NCBI GenBank assembly: GCA_947632035.1
Contig: CANRNR010000013.1
Coordinates: 1 to 52,829 of the forward strand
DNA length: 52,829 nucleotides
Direction: 5' to 3'
From: an uncultured Clostridia bacterium
GTDB taxonomy: Bacteria; Bacillota; Clostridia; TANB77; CAG-508
The translations under genes were made by a program, and so were the position numbers. The notes under the pieces were generated by a model. That model did not search any database, was not told where the DNA came from, and worked only from the letters and a program-made list of their open reading frames with translations. Positions 35,321-44,353 of the stretch are shown one piece after another; position 1 is the first letter of the stretch, and every line of letters begins with the position of its first letter.

Positions 35321-35376
35321 TTTTCATTTATCAAAAAAGATGTTTTTTCATTTATCAAAAAAGACTTCTTCATTTA
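35321..35376. repeat. Direct repeats upstream of transcript 2 promoter
   Basis: A 20-base unit (TTTTCATTTATCAAAAAAGA) occurs exactly twice, at 35321-35340 and 35345-35364, offset 24 bases. A shorter third copy (CTTCATTTATG) starts near 35368. They lie just behind the -35 box of the minus promoter and ahead of a plus-strand promoter-like TTGCAT (35388) / TATAAT (35412), the position of activator sites. Confidence 0.8.
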
Positions 35377-35523
35377 TGTTAAAATACTTGCATTTGAAAT
35401 ATTAATTAGTATATAATTTAGAAAATAAACTTAATAATAGTAAGAAATCTAAATATAAAAAATCTTAAAATAAAAACAATAATTAAAATAAATATAAAAG
35501 AAAATTATAGAAAGGAAATTTTA

Positions 35524-36582
35524 ATGGGCAATATTATATATATTCTTAAAAGATTAAAAACAATGGATACGAAAGCTATGAAGGAGAAAATCAACTCAAT
35601 TCATGACAAAACTAAAATGTCTAAGTTTGCTATATTTATGGATATGCAAAAATGTGCGAGGCGATATGGTGCAGGCTACATGGACTATGATTTGTATGAA
35701 ATGTATAACCTAACTGATGAACAAAGAAATACATATTTAACAAGAGGAAGAAACAATGAACTTGTTACTAAATATTGCGATAAAAGCAAATTGCATTATT
35801 TCATGAACAAAGATGAATTTAATAAAACGTTTAATAAATATATAAAAAGAGATTGGATAAAAGTAAATGGAGAGTCAAAAGAAAAAGTATTAGAATTTTT
35901 AAATAAACATAGTACATTTATGGCAAAGCCAATTGATGGTGGATGTGGTAAAGGAATAGAAAAAATACATACATCTTCATATAATTCATTAGAAGAGTTA
36001 TATGCATATTTAACTAAAGAAGGAAATAACTTTGAACTTGAAGAAGTAATAGAGCAACATCCAGACGTAGCTAAAATCTATCCAGATGCAATAAATACAG
36101 TAAGAATTGTAACAATTGTAACTACTAAAGATGGAAAGTCTTTACTTACAATTCCAGAAGAAGAAAGAAAAAATGTAGAGTTAGAGCCACATATTATTTG
36201 CTCGTATTTTAGAATAGGTAATGGTGGAAGATGTGTAGATAATTTTAATAGTGGTGGAATGGTAGCACCAGTAGATGAAAATACTGGAATAGTGTTACAA
36301 GTGGCAATAGATAAACAAAAAAATGTATATGAAAAACACCCACAGACTGGCGAGATAATAAAGGGTTTCAAATTTCCATTTTGGAATGAAGCTATAAATT
36401 TATGCAAAGAAGCATCAAAAGAAATTCCTGAAATGGGATATGTTGGCTGGGATGTAGCATTTACACCAAATGGACCTCTTTTTGTGGAAGCAAATGAATT
36501 TCCAGGTCATGATATTTATCAATTACCAGAACATACTCCTAATAAAATAGGAATGATGCCAAAGTTTGATTTTAGCAAATAG
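35524..36582 (+). CDS. Sugar-transfer associated ATP-grasp protein
   Basis: A 352-residue protein with the ATP-grasp pattern of the sugar-transfer associated group: FMAKPIDGGCGKGIEKI (about 137-153), INTVRIVTIVTT, ICSYFRIGNGGRCVDNFNSGG (about 233-253) and GWDVAFTPNGPLFVEANEFPG (about 316-336), the last holding metal-binding residues. ATP-grasp enzymes join a carboxylate to a nucleophile through an acylphosphate. Relatives occur in capsule or cell-surface polysaccharide clusters; a flippase gene follows 100 bases later. The substrate is unknown. Confidence 0.8.
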   Translation: MGNIIYILKRLKTMDTKAMKEKINSIHDKTKMSKFAIFMDMQKCARRYGAGYMDYDLYEMYNLTDEQRNTYLTRGRNNELVTKYCDKSKLHYFMNKDEFNKTFNKYIKRDWIKVNGESKEKVLEFLNKHSTFMAKPIDGGCGKGIEKIHTSSYNSLEELYAYLTKEGNNFELEEVIEQHPDVAKIYPDAINTVRIVTIVTTKDGKSLLTIPEEERKNVELEPHIICSYFRIGNGGRCVDNFNSGGMVAPVDENTGIVLQVAIDKQKNVYEKHPQTGEIIKGFKFPFWNEAINLCKEASKEIPEMGYVGWDVAFTPNGPLFVEANEFPGHDIYQLPEHTPNKIGMMPKFDFSK

Positions 36583-36683
36583 AAAAAAAGTGCAAAAGAA
36601 AATAACAAATGTTAATAATGAAATACTATAGATTAAAGTGAGATTTATGTTTTATAGTAATTAAAAACTGAGAGGAGAAAAAA

Positions 36684-38399
36684 TTGAGCGAAGAAAGTAA
36701 AAAGCAAGAAAATCAAGTTAATCAGGAAATACAAATAAATGAAGAAAAAGGTAAAGAAAAAAATAAAAAATCAGGTTCGTTTATGAAGAATGTTTTAATT
36801 CTAATGTTTGCACAAATAATGGTAAAAATATTAGGATTAGTATATAAATTTGTAATAACTAATTTTGAAGGCTTTGGAGATACAGGTCTTGGCTATTATT
36901 CAGCGGGTTACCAAATTTATTCAGTTCTACTTGCATTGTCATCAATAGGAATACCAAGTGTTATTTCAAAATTAGTATCAGAAAGAATTGCAATAGGAGA
37001 TAATAAAGGTGCAAATAGAATATTTAAAATTTCTATGACATTTTTTGTGGGCTTAGGAACAATATTGTCGTTAGGATTATTCTTTGGTGCAGAATATATT
37101 GCAACTGCAATATTCAATGTACCAGACACAAAATATGTAATGCAAGTACTAGCACCGGCAATAGCATTTGTCGCAGCGTCTGCAACACTTAGAGGTTATT
37201 TTGCAGGTCAGAATGATATGAAACCAACAAGTTATTCTCAAATAATAGAGCAATTTTTAAACTGTGTATTATCTATCACATTTGTATATGCTTTACTTGG
37301 AAGAGAGCCTTACATAATGGCAGCAGGTGGAAACCTATCAACAACACTTGCAATATTACTAACATTTGTATATTTAATTGCTTACTATAAGAAAAAGAGA
37401 TTAAAAGTAGATAAAGAGCAAAAATCACCAGAAGAAAATTTAACATCATGGAAATTATTAAAGAAAATATTAGTTATTTCTATACCTGTAACAATAAGCT
37501 CTATAATTTCTGTTGTAAATCCACTTATAGATAGTGCAACAGTAAGTAGATGTATACAAGCAGCATTTGCAAATATGTATCCAATAAAAGAACAGCTAGA
37601 AGCATTAGCTATGAGCAAGGCAGGAATACTTGCTAAAGTGGACACATTAGTTAATTTACCAACAGCAGTAAATGTAGCATTTTCTACTGCATTAGTTCCT
37701 GCAATTTCAGCAGCACTTGCCAAAAAAGATAACGAAACAGCATCAAAAAGGATGACATTTTCTATATTTGCATCTCTTTTAATAGTGCTTCCATGTACAG
37801 CGGGCTTTATGGCATTAGCACAACCAATATTAAATTTGATATACCCATCTGCAAATGGTGGAGCAGAGGTTTTAATGATATTCTCAATTCCTATGATATT
37901 TATAGCATTAAATCAAACTATAAATGGAGGACTATATGGACTTAATAAAACCTATATTCCAGCAATAGCTTTAGCAGTAGGAGCAGTTATTAAATTTGTA
38001 TTAAATATTATTTTAATAAGCAATCCAAACATTGAAATAATGGGAGCAGGAATAAGTTCTATAGTTTGCCAATTAGTTGCATTTTTAATTACCTTCTTAA
38101 CTTTAAGAAAACACATCAAGATAAAATTCAAACTAGGAAGAATGATAATAGCACCAATATTTGCAGCATCAATTATGGGCGTATGCACCTACTTTATAAA
38201 CCAAGGTTTAAACCAAGTAATATCAAATTCTATAAGCACAATAGTATCAATAATATTAGGCGCAATTATATATGTAATTTCAATATTCTTACTTAAAATT
38301 TTAACAAAAGAAGATATAATGATGATTCCTTTTGGAACTAAGATATATGCAATTTTAGTAAAATTAGGAATTTATAAAGATATAGAAAGTGAGAATTAG
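36684..38399 (+). CDS. Polysaccharide / lipid II flippase family protein (SpoVB/MurJ-like)
   Basis: A 571-residue protein of the MOP exporter superfamily with about 14 hydrophobic segments. A charged N-terminal tail (about 1-33) precedes FMKNVLILMFAQIMVKILG. SSIGIPSVISKLVSERIA and PTSYSQIIEQFLNC are typical of the SpoVB/YtgP group. These move undecaprenyl-linked wall or capsule precursors across the membrane. The start is TTG with GAGGAGA upstream. A terminator follows. Confidence 0.85.
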   Translation: MSEESKKQENQVNQEIQINEEKGKEKNKKSGSFMKNVLILMFAQIMVKILGLVYKFVITNFEGFGDTGLGYYSAGYQIYSVLLALSSIGIPSVISKLVSERIAIGDNKGANRIFKISMTFFVGLGTILSLGLFFGAEYIATAIFNVPDTKYVMQVLAPAIAFVAASATLRGYFAGQNDMKPTSYSQIIEQFLNCVLSITFVYALLGREPYIMAAGGNLSTTLAILLTFVYLIAYYKKKRLKVDKEQKSPEENLTSWKLLKKILVISIPVTISSIISVVNPLIDSATVSRCIQAAFANMYPIKEQLEALAMSKAGILAKVDTLVNLPTAVNVAFSTALVPAISAALAKKDNETASKRMTFSIFASLLIVLPCTAGFMALAQPILNLIYPSANGGAEVLMIFSIPMIFIALNQTINGGLYGLNKTYIPAIALAVGAVIKFVLNIILISNPNIEIMGAGISSIVCQLVAFLITFLTLRKHIKIKFKLGRMIIAPIFAASIMGVCTYFINQGLNQVISNSISTIVSIILGAIIYVISIFLLKILTKEDIMMIPFGTKIYAILVKLGIYKDIESEN

Positions 38400-38430
38400 A
38401 TAACAAAATTGAAATATATAAAAAACAAAA

Positions 38431-38457
38431 GAGGCAAAATATTAATGCCTCATTTTT
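38431..38457 (+). terminator. Terminator after the flippase gene
   Basis: A 6-bp stem GAGGCA / TGCCTC with a 9-base loop and a following T tract. Confidence 0.7.
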
Positions 38458-38538
38458 GTATTTGTAAATGCATCAAGTGAAAAAGTTAAATACAATTTTG
38501 TGTGTTTGTACAATGCAATAAAAATTGCAAAAAACACT

Positions 38539-38597
38539 TTACAATTTTGCTTTTTATATATATAATAGTAACGCTAAGGTTTAACATAAACCTTAGG
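38539..38597 (+). promoter_or_regulatory. ppdK promoter and 5'-terminal hairpin
   Basis: TTTACA (38539-38544), 17-bp spacer, TATAAT (38562-38567). A 10-bp perfect hairpin with a 3-base loop (CTAAGGTTTA, 38575-38584, with its complement at 38588-38597) begins about where transcription should start, so the mRNA would carry a stem-loop at its very 5' end, a feature known to stabilise bacterial mRNAs. Confidence 0.65.
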
Positions 38598-38652
38598 TAT
38601 AAATAAGTTAATTACTTTTAAAGTAATATAAAAAATTTAAAGGAGGTTCTTT

Positions 38653-41277
38653 ATGAGTCAAAAATACGTATACTTATTTAAAGAAGGAAACGCTAACATG
38701 AGAGAATTGTTAGGAGGAAAAGGAGCTAACTTAGCAGAAATGACTAATTTAGGTTTACCAATTCCACAAGGATTCACAGTAACAACTGAGGCATGTACAA
38801 GATATTATGAAGATGGTGAAACAATTGCAAAGGAAATAGAAGATGAAATCTTTGCAGCACTAGCTACATTAGAAAAAATGACAGGAAAGAAATTTGGAGA
38901 TAAAGAAAACCCACTATTAGTATCAGTACGTTCAGGAGCTAGAGCATCAATGCCTGGTATGATGGATACTATATTAAACTTAGGTTTAAATCAAGATGTT
39001 GTAGAAGTTATGGCAACTAAAAATGAGAGATTTGCTTATGACAGCTACAGAAGATTTATTCAAATGTTTAGTGATGTTGTTATGGAAATACCAAAACCAC
39101 TATTCGAAAAAGCAATTGATGAAATGAAAGAGAAAAGAGGAGTTAAACTAGATACTGAATTAACAGCTAGTGATTTAAAAGAATTAGTTGCTACATTCAA
39201 AGGAATTTATTTAAAAGAACATGGAAGTGAATTCCCATCAGATCCAGTTATCCAATTAAAAGAAGCTGTAAAAGCCGTATTCCGTTCATGGAATAACCCA
39301 AGAGCTATTACATATAGAAGATTAAATGATATCCCAGGAAGTTGGGGAACAGCCGTTAACGTTCAAGAAATGGTTTTCGGTAACATGGGAGATGACTGTG
39401 GTACAGGTGTTGCATTTACTCGTAACCCAGCTACAGGTGAAAATAAATTATTTGGTGAATATTTAATGAATGCACAAGGTGAAGACGTTGTTGCAGGTAT
39501 TAGAACACCACAACCAATCGCTACATTAGAGCAAACAAACAAACAAGCATATGAAGATTTCGTAAAATATGCAAACGAACTAGAAAAACATTACAAAGAT
39601 ATGCAAGATATGGAATTTACAATTGAAAGAGGAAAATTATTCTTCTTACAAACAAGAAATGGTAAAAGAACAGCAAACGCTGCATTAAAAATTGCCGTTG
39701 ATTTAGTAAATGAAGGAATGATTACAGAAAAAGAAGCAGTTTTAAGAGTTGAGCCAAATCAATTAGATCAATTATTACATCCAAACTTTGACCAAGCTAA
39801 ATTAAAAGCTGCAAAACCAGTTGCTAAAGGTTTAGCTGCATCACCAGGAGCTGCAACAGGTAAAGTTGTATTTACAGCTGATAGAGCAGTTGAAATGCAT
39901 GAAGCTGGAGAAAAAGACCTAGTATTAGTTAGACTAGAAACATCACCAGAAGACATTGATGGTATGAACGTATGCCATGGTGTATTAACAGTTAGAGGTG
40001 GTATGACATCACACGCAGCCGTAGTTGCAAGAGGTATGGGAACATGCTGTGTTGCAGGTTGTGGAGAATTAGTTGTTAATGAAGAAGAAAAAACATTCAC
40101 AGACGCACAAGGAAGAGTATATCATGAAGGTGATTATATTTCACTTGATGGTTCTACAGGTAATGTTTATGGAGAAAGAATTGATACAGTTGATGCAACA
40201 GTATCAGGAGATTTTGCAAAATTAATGGGATGGGCAGATCAGTATAGACAAATGGAAGTTAGAACAAATGCTGATACTCCAAAGGATGCTAAAGTAGCAT
40301 ACAACTTTGGAGCACAAGGTATTGGTCTATGCCGTACAGAGCATATGTTCTTTGCACCAGAAAGAATTGCAGCTATTCGTGAAATGATAGTTTCAAAAAC
40401 AGCTGAACAAAGAGAAAAAGCATTAGATAAAATTCTTCCAATGCAACAAGGAGACTTTGAAGGATTATTCAGAGAAATGAAAGGTTACCCAGTAACAATT
40501 CGTTTACTAGATCCACCACTACATGAATTCGTACCACATTCAGACGAAGATATAAGAGATTTAGCAAAAGAAATGGGAATTACATTTGAAGAATTAAAGA
40601 ATGTAGTAGAAGGTTTACATGAATTCAACCCAATGATGGGACATCGTGGATGCCGTCTAGATGTTACTTACCCTGAAATTGCTGTAATGCAAACAAGAGC
40701 TATTATTAGAGCTGCTATTACAGTAAATAACGAAGGAATGCATATAGTACCTGAAATAATGGTTCCATTAGTAGGAGAAGTTAAAGAATTAAAATATGTA
40801 AAAGACATCATTACAAAAACAGCTGACGAAGAAATTGCAAAAGCTGGTGTTCAAATGAAATACAAAGTAGGAACAATGATTGAAATTCCTAGAGCTGCAT
40901 TAACAGCTGACGAAATTGCAAAAGAAGCTGAATTCTTCTCATTTGGTACAAACGACTTAACACAAATGACATTCGGATTTAGCCGTGATGATGCTGGTAA
41001 ATTCTTAGGTTCATACTATGAAAAGAAAATATATGAATCAGACCCATTTGCTAAACTTGACCAAACTGGTGTTGGAAAATTAGTTAAAATGGCAGTTGAA
41101 ATGGGAAAAGCTACTCGTCCAGACATCAAACTTGGAATTTGTGGAGAGCATGGTGGAAACCCACCTACAGTTGAGTTCTGCCATAATGTTGGTTTAACTT
41201 ATGTATCTTGCTCACCATACAGAGTTCCAATAGCAAGATTAGCAGCAGCACAAGCAGCAATTAAAAATCCTAGATAA
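38653..41277 (+). CDS. ppdK: Pyruvate, phosphate dikinase
   Basis: An 874-residue enzyme interconverting pyruvate, ATP and phosphate with PEP, AMP and pyrophosphate. The N-terminal ATP-grasp half has KEGNANMRELLGGKGANLAE. The swivelling domain has the phosphohistidine in GGMTSHAAVVARGMG (about His454). The C-terminal PEP/pyruvate barrel ends with GICGEHGGNPPTVEFCHNVG, which holds the catalytic Cys-Gly-Glu region. The length is standard. Strong RBS AAGGAGG, a strong promoter and fairly uniform codon choice suggest high expression, as in anaerobes that use PPi-linked glycolysis. Confidence 0.98.
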   Translation: MSQKYVYLFKEGNANMRELLGGKGANLAEMTNLGLPIPQGFTVTTEACTRYYEDGETIAKEIEDEIFAALATLEKMTGKKFGDKENPLLVSVRSGARASMPGMMDTILNLGLNQDVVEVMATKNERFAYDSYRRFIQMFSDVVMEIPKPLFEKAIDEMKEKRGVKLDTELTASDLKELVATFKGIYLKEHGSEFPSDPVIQLKEAVKAVFRSWNNPRAITYRRLNDIPGSWGTAVNVQEMVFGNMGDDCGTGVAFTRNPATGENKLFGEYLMNAQGEDVVAGIRTPQPIATLEQTNKQAYEDFVKYANELEKHYKDMQDMEFTIERGKLFFLQTRNGKRTANAALKIAVDLVNEGMITEKEAVLRVEPNQLDQLLHPNFDQAKLKAAKPVAKGLAASPGAATGKVVFTADRAVEMHEAGEKDLVLVRLETSPEDIDGMNVCHGVLTVRGGMTSHAAVVARGMGTCCVAGCGELVVNEEEKTFTDAQGRVYHEGDYISLDGSTGNVYGERIDTVDATVSGDFAKLMGWADQYRQMEVRTNADTPKDAKVAYNFGAQGIGLCRTEHMFFAPERIAAIREMIVSKTAEQREKALDKILPMQQGDFEGLFREMKGYPVTIRLLDPPLHEFVPHSDEDIRDLAKEMGITFEELKNVVEGLHEFNPMMGHRGCRLDVTYPEIAVMQTRAIIRAAITVNNEGMHIVPEIMVPLVGEVKELKYVKDIITKTADEEIAKAGVQMKYKVGTMIEIPRAALTADEIAKEAEFFSFGTNDLTQMTFGFSRDDAGKFLGSYYEKKIYESDPFAKLDQTGVGKLVKMAVEMGKATRPDIKLGICGEHGGNPPTVEFCHNVGLTYVSCSPYRVPIARLAAAQAAIKNPR

Positions 41278-41305
41278 AACTTAAAATATTTTAATAAGTA
41301 AACTA

Positions 41306-41346
41306 AAAATAGATGACACATCTTTCGATATGTCATCTATTTTCTT
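41306..41346. terminator. Bidirectional terminator after ppdK
   Basis: A 13-bp stem (41306-41318 with 41331-41343) with A and T flanks, between convergent ppdK and a small minus-strand gene. Confidence 0.85.
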
Positions 41347-41354
41347 AGGACTAA

Positions 41355-41603
41355 TTAGTTGATAGAAGTAACAATGATATTTTTCATTCCGTGTTCATCT
41401 TTTTTGCGACCTTCTTTAGCAACCAGCTTCCCATAATTTCTGAAACTTCTCTTTCCATATTCTGTTATAATAAAACAACTTCCAATTTCAGAGTGAATGC
41501 TCAATGTATTGAACATCATTTCAGTATATTCCCGGGATTCTCCTGGTTTAATTTGGTTACCTAAGATTTCGAGTGTGACGGTTGTTTTGTTTGTTACTGT
41601 CAT
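41355..41603 (-). CDS. Small protein of unknown function
   Basis: An 82-residue protein starting at the ATG that follows a strong AGGAGGTG; the upstream part of the frame has no RBS and is AT-rich non-coding in character. The sequence (MTVTNKTTVTLEILGNQIKP..., then ...YGKRSFRNYGKLVAKEGRKK) suggests a small beta-rich protein with a basic end. No signal peptide or membrane helix. No family recognised. Its G+C content looks higher than in nearby genes. Confidence 0.65.
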   Translation of the reverse strand: MTVTNKTTVTLEILGNQIKPGESREYTEMMFNTLSIHSEIGSCFIITEYGKRSFRNYGKLVAKEGRKKDEHGMKNIIVTSIN

Positions 41604-41692
41604 AACAGCACCTCCTAATAATTTATAATTATATTGTACTATGTTTAACAAAAAATTGCAAGTTTCAAATTTATCAAAAAAGTAAAAAAGTG

Positions 41693-41721
41693 TTGACAAA
41701 TACAAAAAAAATTAGTATAAT
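41693..41721 (+). promoter_or_regulatory. Promoter of rpmF
   Basis: Perfect TTGACA (41693-41698), 17-bp spacer, perfect TATAAT (41716-41721). The leader before rpmF is about 120 bases, long enough for regulation, but I see no clear structure in it. Confidence 0.85.
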
Positions 41722-41848
41722 TTTATAGTACGAAATTTACATAGGTGAAAATATCACATTATAAAGTAAGTATATTTATAAATTGAAAATTAAGATAGTT
41801 AAACATATATCTTTATAAACTAACGTAAGTCAAGGGAGGGAATTACAA

Positions 41849-42037
41849 ATGGCACAACCAAAAAGAAGATGGTCAAAAGCAAGAACACACTTAAAAAGAT
41901 CAACATGGAAATTAGAAAACCAAAATTTAGTAGATTGTCCACATTGCCACGAAAAAATAATGCAACATAGAGTATGCCCAAATTGTGGATACTATGATGG
42001 AAAAGAAGTAGTAGCTCCAAAAGCAGAGAAAAAATAA
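41849..42037 (+). CDS. rpmF: 50S ribosomal protein bL32
   Basis: A 62-residue ribosomal protein: MAQPKRRWSKARTHLKRSTW, then two zinc-binding Cys pairs CPHC and CPNCG (about residues 31-51). This is the zinc form of L32. The RBS AGGGAGG is strong. It has a consensus promoter and a terminator of its own. Confidence 0.97.
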   Translation: MAQPKRRWSKARTHLKRSTWKLENQNLVDCPHCHEKIMQHRVCPNCGYYDGKEVVAPKAEKK

Positions 42038-42055
42038 TTAAAAGATAAAAATACG

Positions 42056-42090
42056 GAGATAGAATTTTTATGTTCTGTCTCTTTATTTTT
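42056..42090 (+). terminator. rpmF terminator
   Basis: A 9-bp stem GAGATAGAA (42056-42064) / TTCTGTCTC (42073-42081), with one T-G pair, followed by T-rich sequence. Confidence 0.8.
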
Positions 42091-42121
42091 CAAAAAAAGA
42101 AAGAAATGGAAATGAATACAT

Positions 42122-42379
42122 ATGAATAATGAGAAAGATTGGGAAGAAATTGAAAAATGGAATGAACTAAAGAAAATAGAGCGAGAAGAAGAGTATGGAA
42201 CAGATATCACAAAATTAGGAAAACATAAAAAAGAAATAGATAAATTTTCTAAAGTGTTAAATATTGTAGTAAAAACCATTTATTATATAGGCAAAGGAGC
42301 TGTAATAATAGCTATTATTTTAGGACTTTTATGGGCAATTGATACTTGTACTGGAGTACATCAAATTTTAAGTAAATAA
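42122..42379 (+). CDS. Small charged membrane protein
   Basis: An 85-residue protein with a very charged N-terminal half (about residues 1-45, K/E rich, probably helical) and one hydrophobic helix (about 55-75, TIYYIGKGAVIIAIILGLLW). The RBS is weak, and there is no known family. It stands between rpmF and the dCMP deaminase gene. Confidence 0.55.
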   Translation: MNNEKDWEEIEKWNELKKIEREEEYGTDITKLGKHKKEIDKFSKVLNIVVKTIYYIGKGAVIIAIILGLLWAIDTCTGVHQILSK

Positions 42380-42431
42380 TATTACTATTTTAAGTAAATA
42401 TAAATTGCAAATTAATATTAAAGGAGGAAAT

Positions 42432-42929
42432 ATGCTACCAAGAATTGATAAAACAAATTATTATTTAAATATAGCAAAAGCAGTAGCAGAGAGAAGTACT
42501 TGTTTAAGGAAAAAATGTGGTTGTGTAATTGTAAATAATGATGAAATTATATCAACTGGCTATAGTGGAGCACCAAGAGGTAGAAAGAATTGTATTGATT
42601 TAGGCTTTTGCACTAAGAAAAAGTTATTTCCAGATGTAAGGCATGGTGGTTATGATGCCTGCAGAAGTGTTCATGCTGAGCAAAATGCTATTATTAGTGC
42701 TAGCAGAAAAGAAATGATTGGTGCTACTTTATATCTAGTATTATTTAGACCTGAAACAGGTGAATATGATGAAGGAGCAAATTCTTGCCAAACATGTAGG
42801 AAGTTAATTATAAATGCAGGAATTAAAAAGGTTGTTGTAAGAGGAAAGACAGATAATGATTATATTGAGATAGATGTAAATGATTGGATTGAAAATGATG
42901 ACCTTTTAGATGGAAAAACAACATACTAA
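42432..42929 (+). CDS. dCMP deaminase family protein (ComEB-like)
   Basis: A 165-residue zinc-dependent deaminase. The active-site motif SVHAEQNAI (about residues 85-93) supplies the zinc-binding His and catalytic Glu, and SCQTCRKLIINAGI gives the zinc-binding Cys-x-x-Cys. Further cysteines (CLRKKCGCVIV, CTKKK) are as in dCMP deaminases, which turn dCMP into dUMP for dTMP synthesis. ATG 42432 follows AAGGAGG; the longer frame from 42405 includes that RBS. Confidence 0.9.
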   Translation: MLPRIDKTNYYLNIAKAVAERSTCLRKKCGCVIVNNDEIISTGYSGAPRGRKNCIDLGFCTKKKLFPDVRHGGYDACRSVHAEQNAIISASRKEMIGATLYLVLFRPETGEYDEGANSCQTCRKLIINAGIKKVVVRGKTDNDYIEIDVNDWIENDDLLDGKTTY

Positions 42930-43009
42930 TTTAGTGCTATAAAATATTAAATTATATTATTCGTAATAAATAGAAATTTAAAACAAAATATGGAACTATA
43001 GGAGGAAAA

Positions 43010-44327
43010 ATGTCAAAACCAACAGTAGCAATTATAGGAAGACCAAATGTAGGAAAATCTACATTTTTTAATTATATAGTAGGAAAAAGAATTTCAATAG
43101 TAGAAGATACTCCAGGTGTTACAAGGGACAGAATATACGCAGATGCAAATTGGAGAGGAAGAAGTTTTACATTAGTAGATACGGGTGGAATTGAAGAATC
43201 AGAAGATGTTATAACTACTCAGATGAGAAAACAAGTAGATATTGCCATTGACTTAGCAGATGTTATTATATTTTTAACAGATATTAAACAAGGTGTAACT
43301 TCAGCTGATAAAGATATAGCACTTCTTTTAAGAAAATCTCAAAAACCTATCATATTAGTATGTAATAAATCTGATACTTTTGGAGAAGTACCAAACGAGA
43401 TTTATGAATTTTACAATTTGGGTTTGGGTGAGCCCTATGCAGTTTCTTCTGTAAATGCCAAAGGAATTGGTGATGTTTTAGATGCAATATATGAAAAATT
43501 ACCACCAGAAAATGAGGAAGAAAATGATGGAGATGTCATAAAAGTTGCACTAATAGGCAAGCCAAACGTAGGAAAGTCATCACTTATAAACAAAATTTTA
43601 GGTGAAGAAAGAATGATTGTAAGCGACATTGCAGGTACAACCAGAGATGCAATTGATTCTGAATTTTCAAATGAATATGGAAATTATGTATTTATTGATA
43701 CTGCAGGAATTAGAAGAAAAAGTAAAGTAGAAGATAACTTAGAAAAATATAGTGTTATGAGAAGTTTACTTGCAGTAGAAAGAGCGGATGTGTGCGTTTT
43801 AATGTTAGATGCAAAAGACCGGTGTAACTGCACAAGATGCAAAAATTGCAGGCGAAGCACATGAGGCAGGAAAAGGCATTATAATAGTAGTAAATAAATG
43901 GGATGAAATAGAAAAAGATGACAAGACAATAGAAAAATATAAGAAGGATGTTTATGACAAATTGTCATATTTATCTTATGCACCAATTCTTTTTATATCA
44001 GCTAAAACAGGACAAAGAGTAAATAAATTATATGAAATGATAAACATGGTAGCAAGCCAAAATGCTTTAAAAGTATCAACAGCAGTTTTAAATGATATTT
44101 TAAATGAAGCTGTAACTATTGTTCAACCACCTACTGATAAAGGAAAGAGATTAAAAGTATTATACATGACACAAGCACAAACAAAACCACCAACATTTGT
44201 GGTATTTGTAAATGATAAAGACCTATTTCATTTTTCATATGAGAGGTACTTGGTAAATCAAATAAGAAAAGAGTTTGGTGGACTTGTTGGAACACCAGTT
44301 AGAATAATAGTAAGAGAAAAAGAATAA
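43010..44327 (+). CDS. der: Ribosome-assembly GTPase Der (EngA), frame broken by one base
   Basis: Two adjacent G domains and a KH-like C-terminal domain, the Der layout for 50S subunit assembly. The first G domain has [16 protein letters not shown] and CNKSD. The second has [12 protein letters not shown] and [12 protein letters not shown]; its NKWD comes after the break. The first frame runs 43010-43864 and ends in a nonsense tail after LMLDAKD; the expected continuation [19 protein letters not shown] is one frame over, read on to 44327. One extra C at 43819-43820 (GACCGGTGTA instead of GACGGTGTA) explains it. Der is essential in bacteria, so an assembly error is the simplest explanation. 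Repaired length is about 438 residues, normal for Der. Confidence 0.93.
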
Positions 44328-44353
44328 GAAGATCATTATTAAGGAGAATAATT

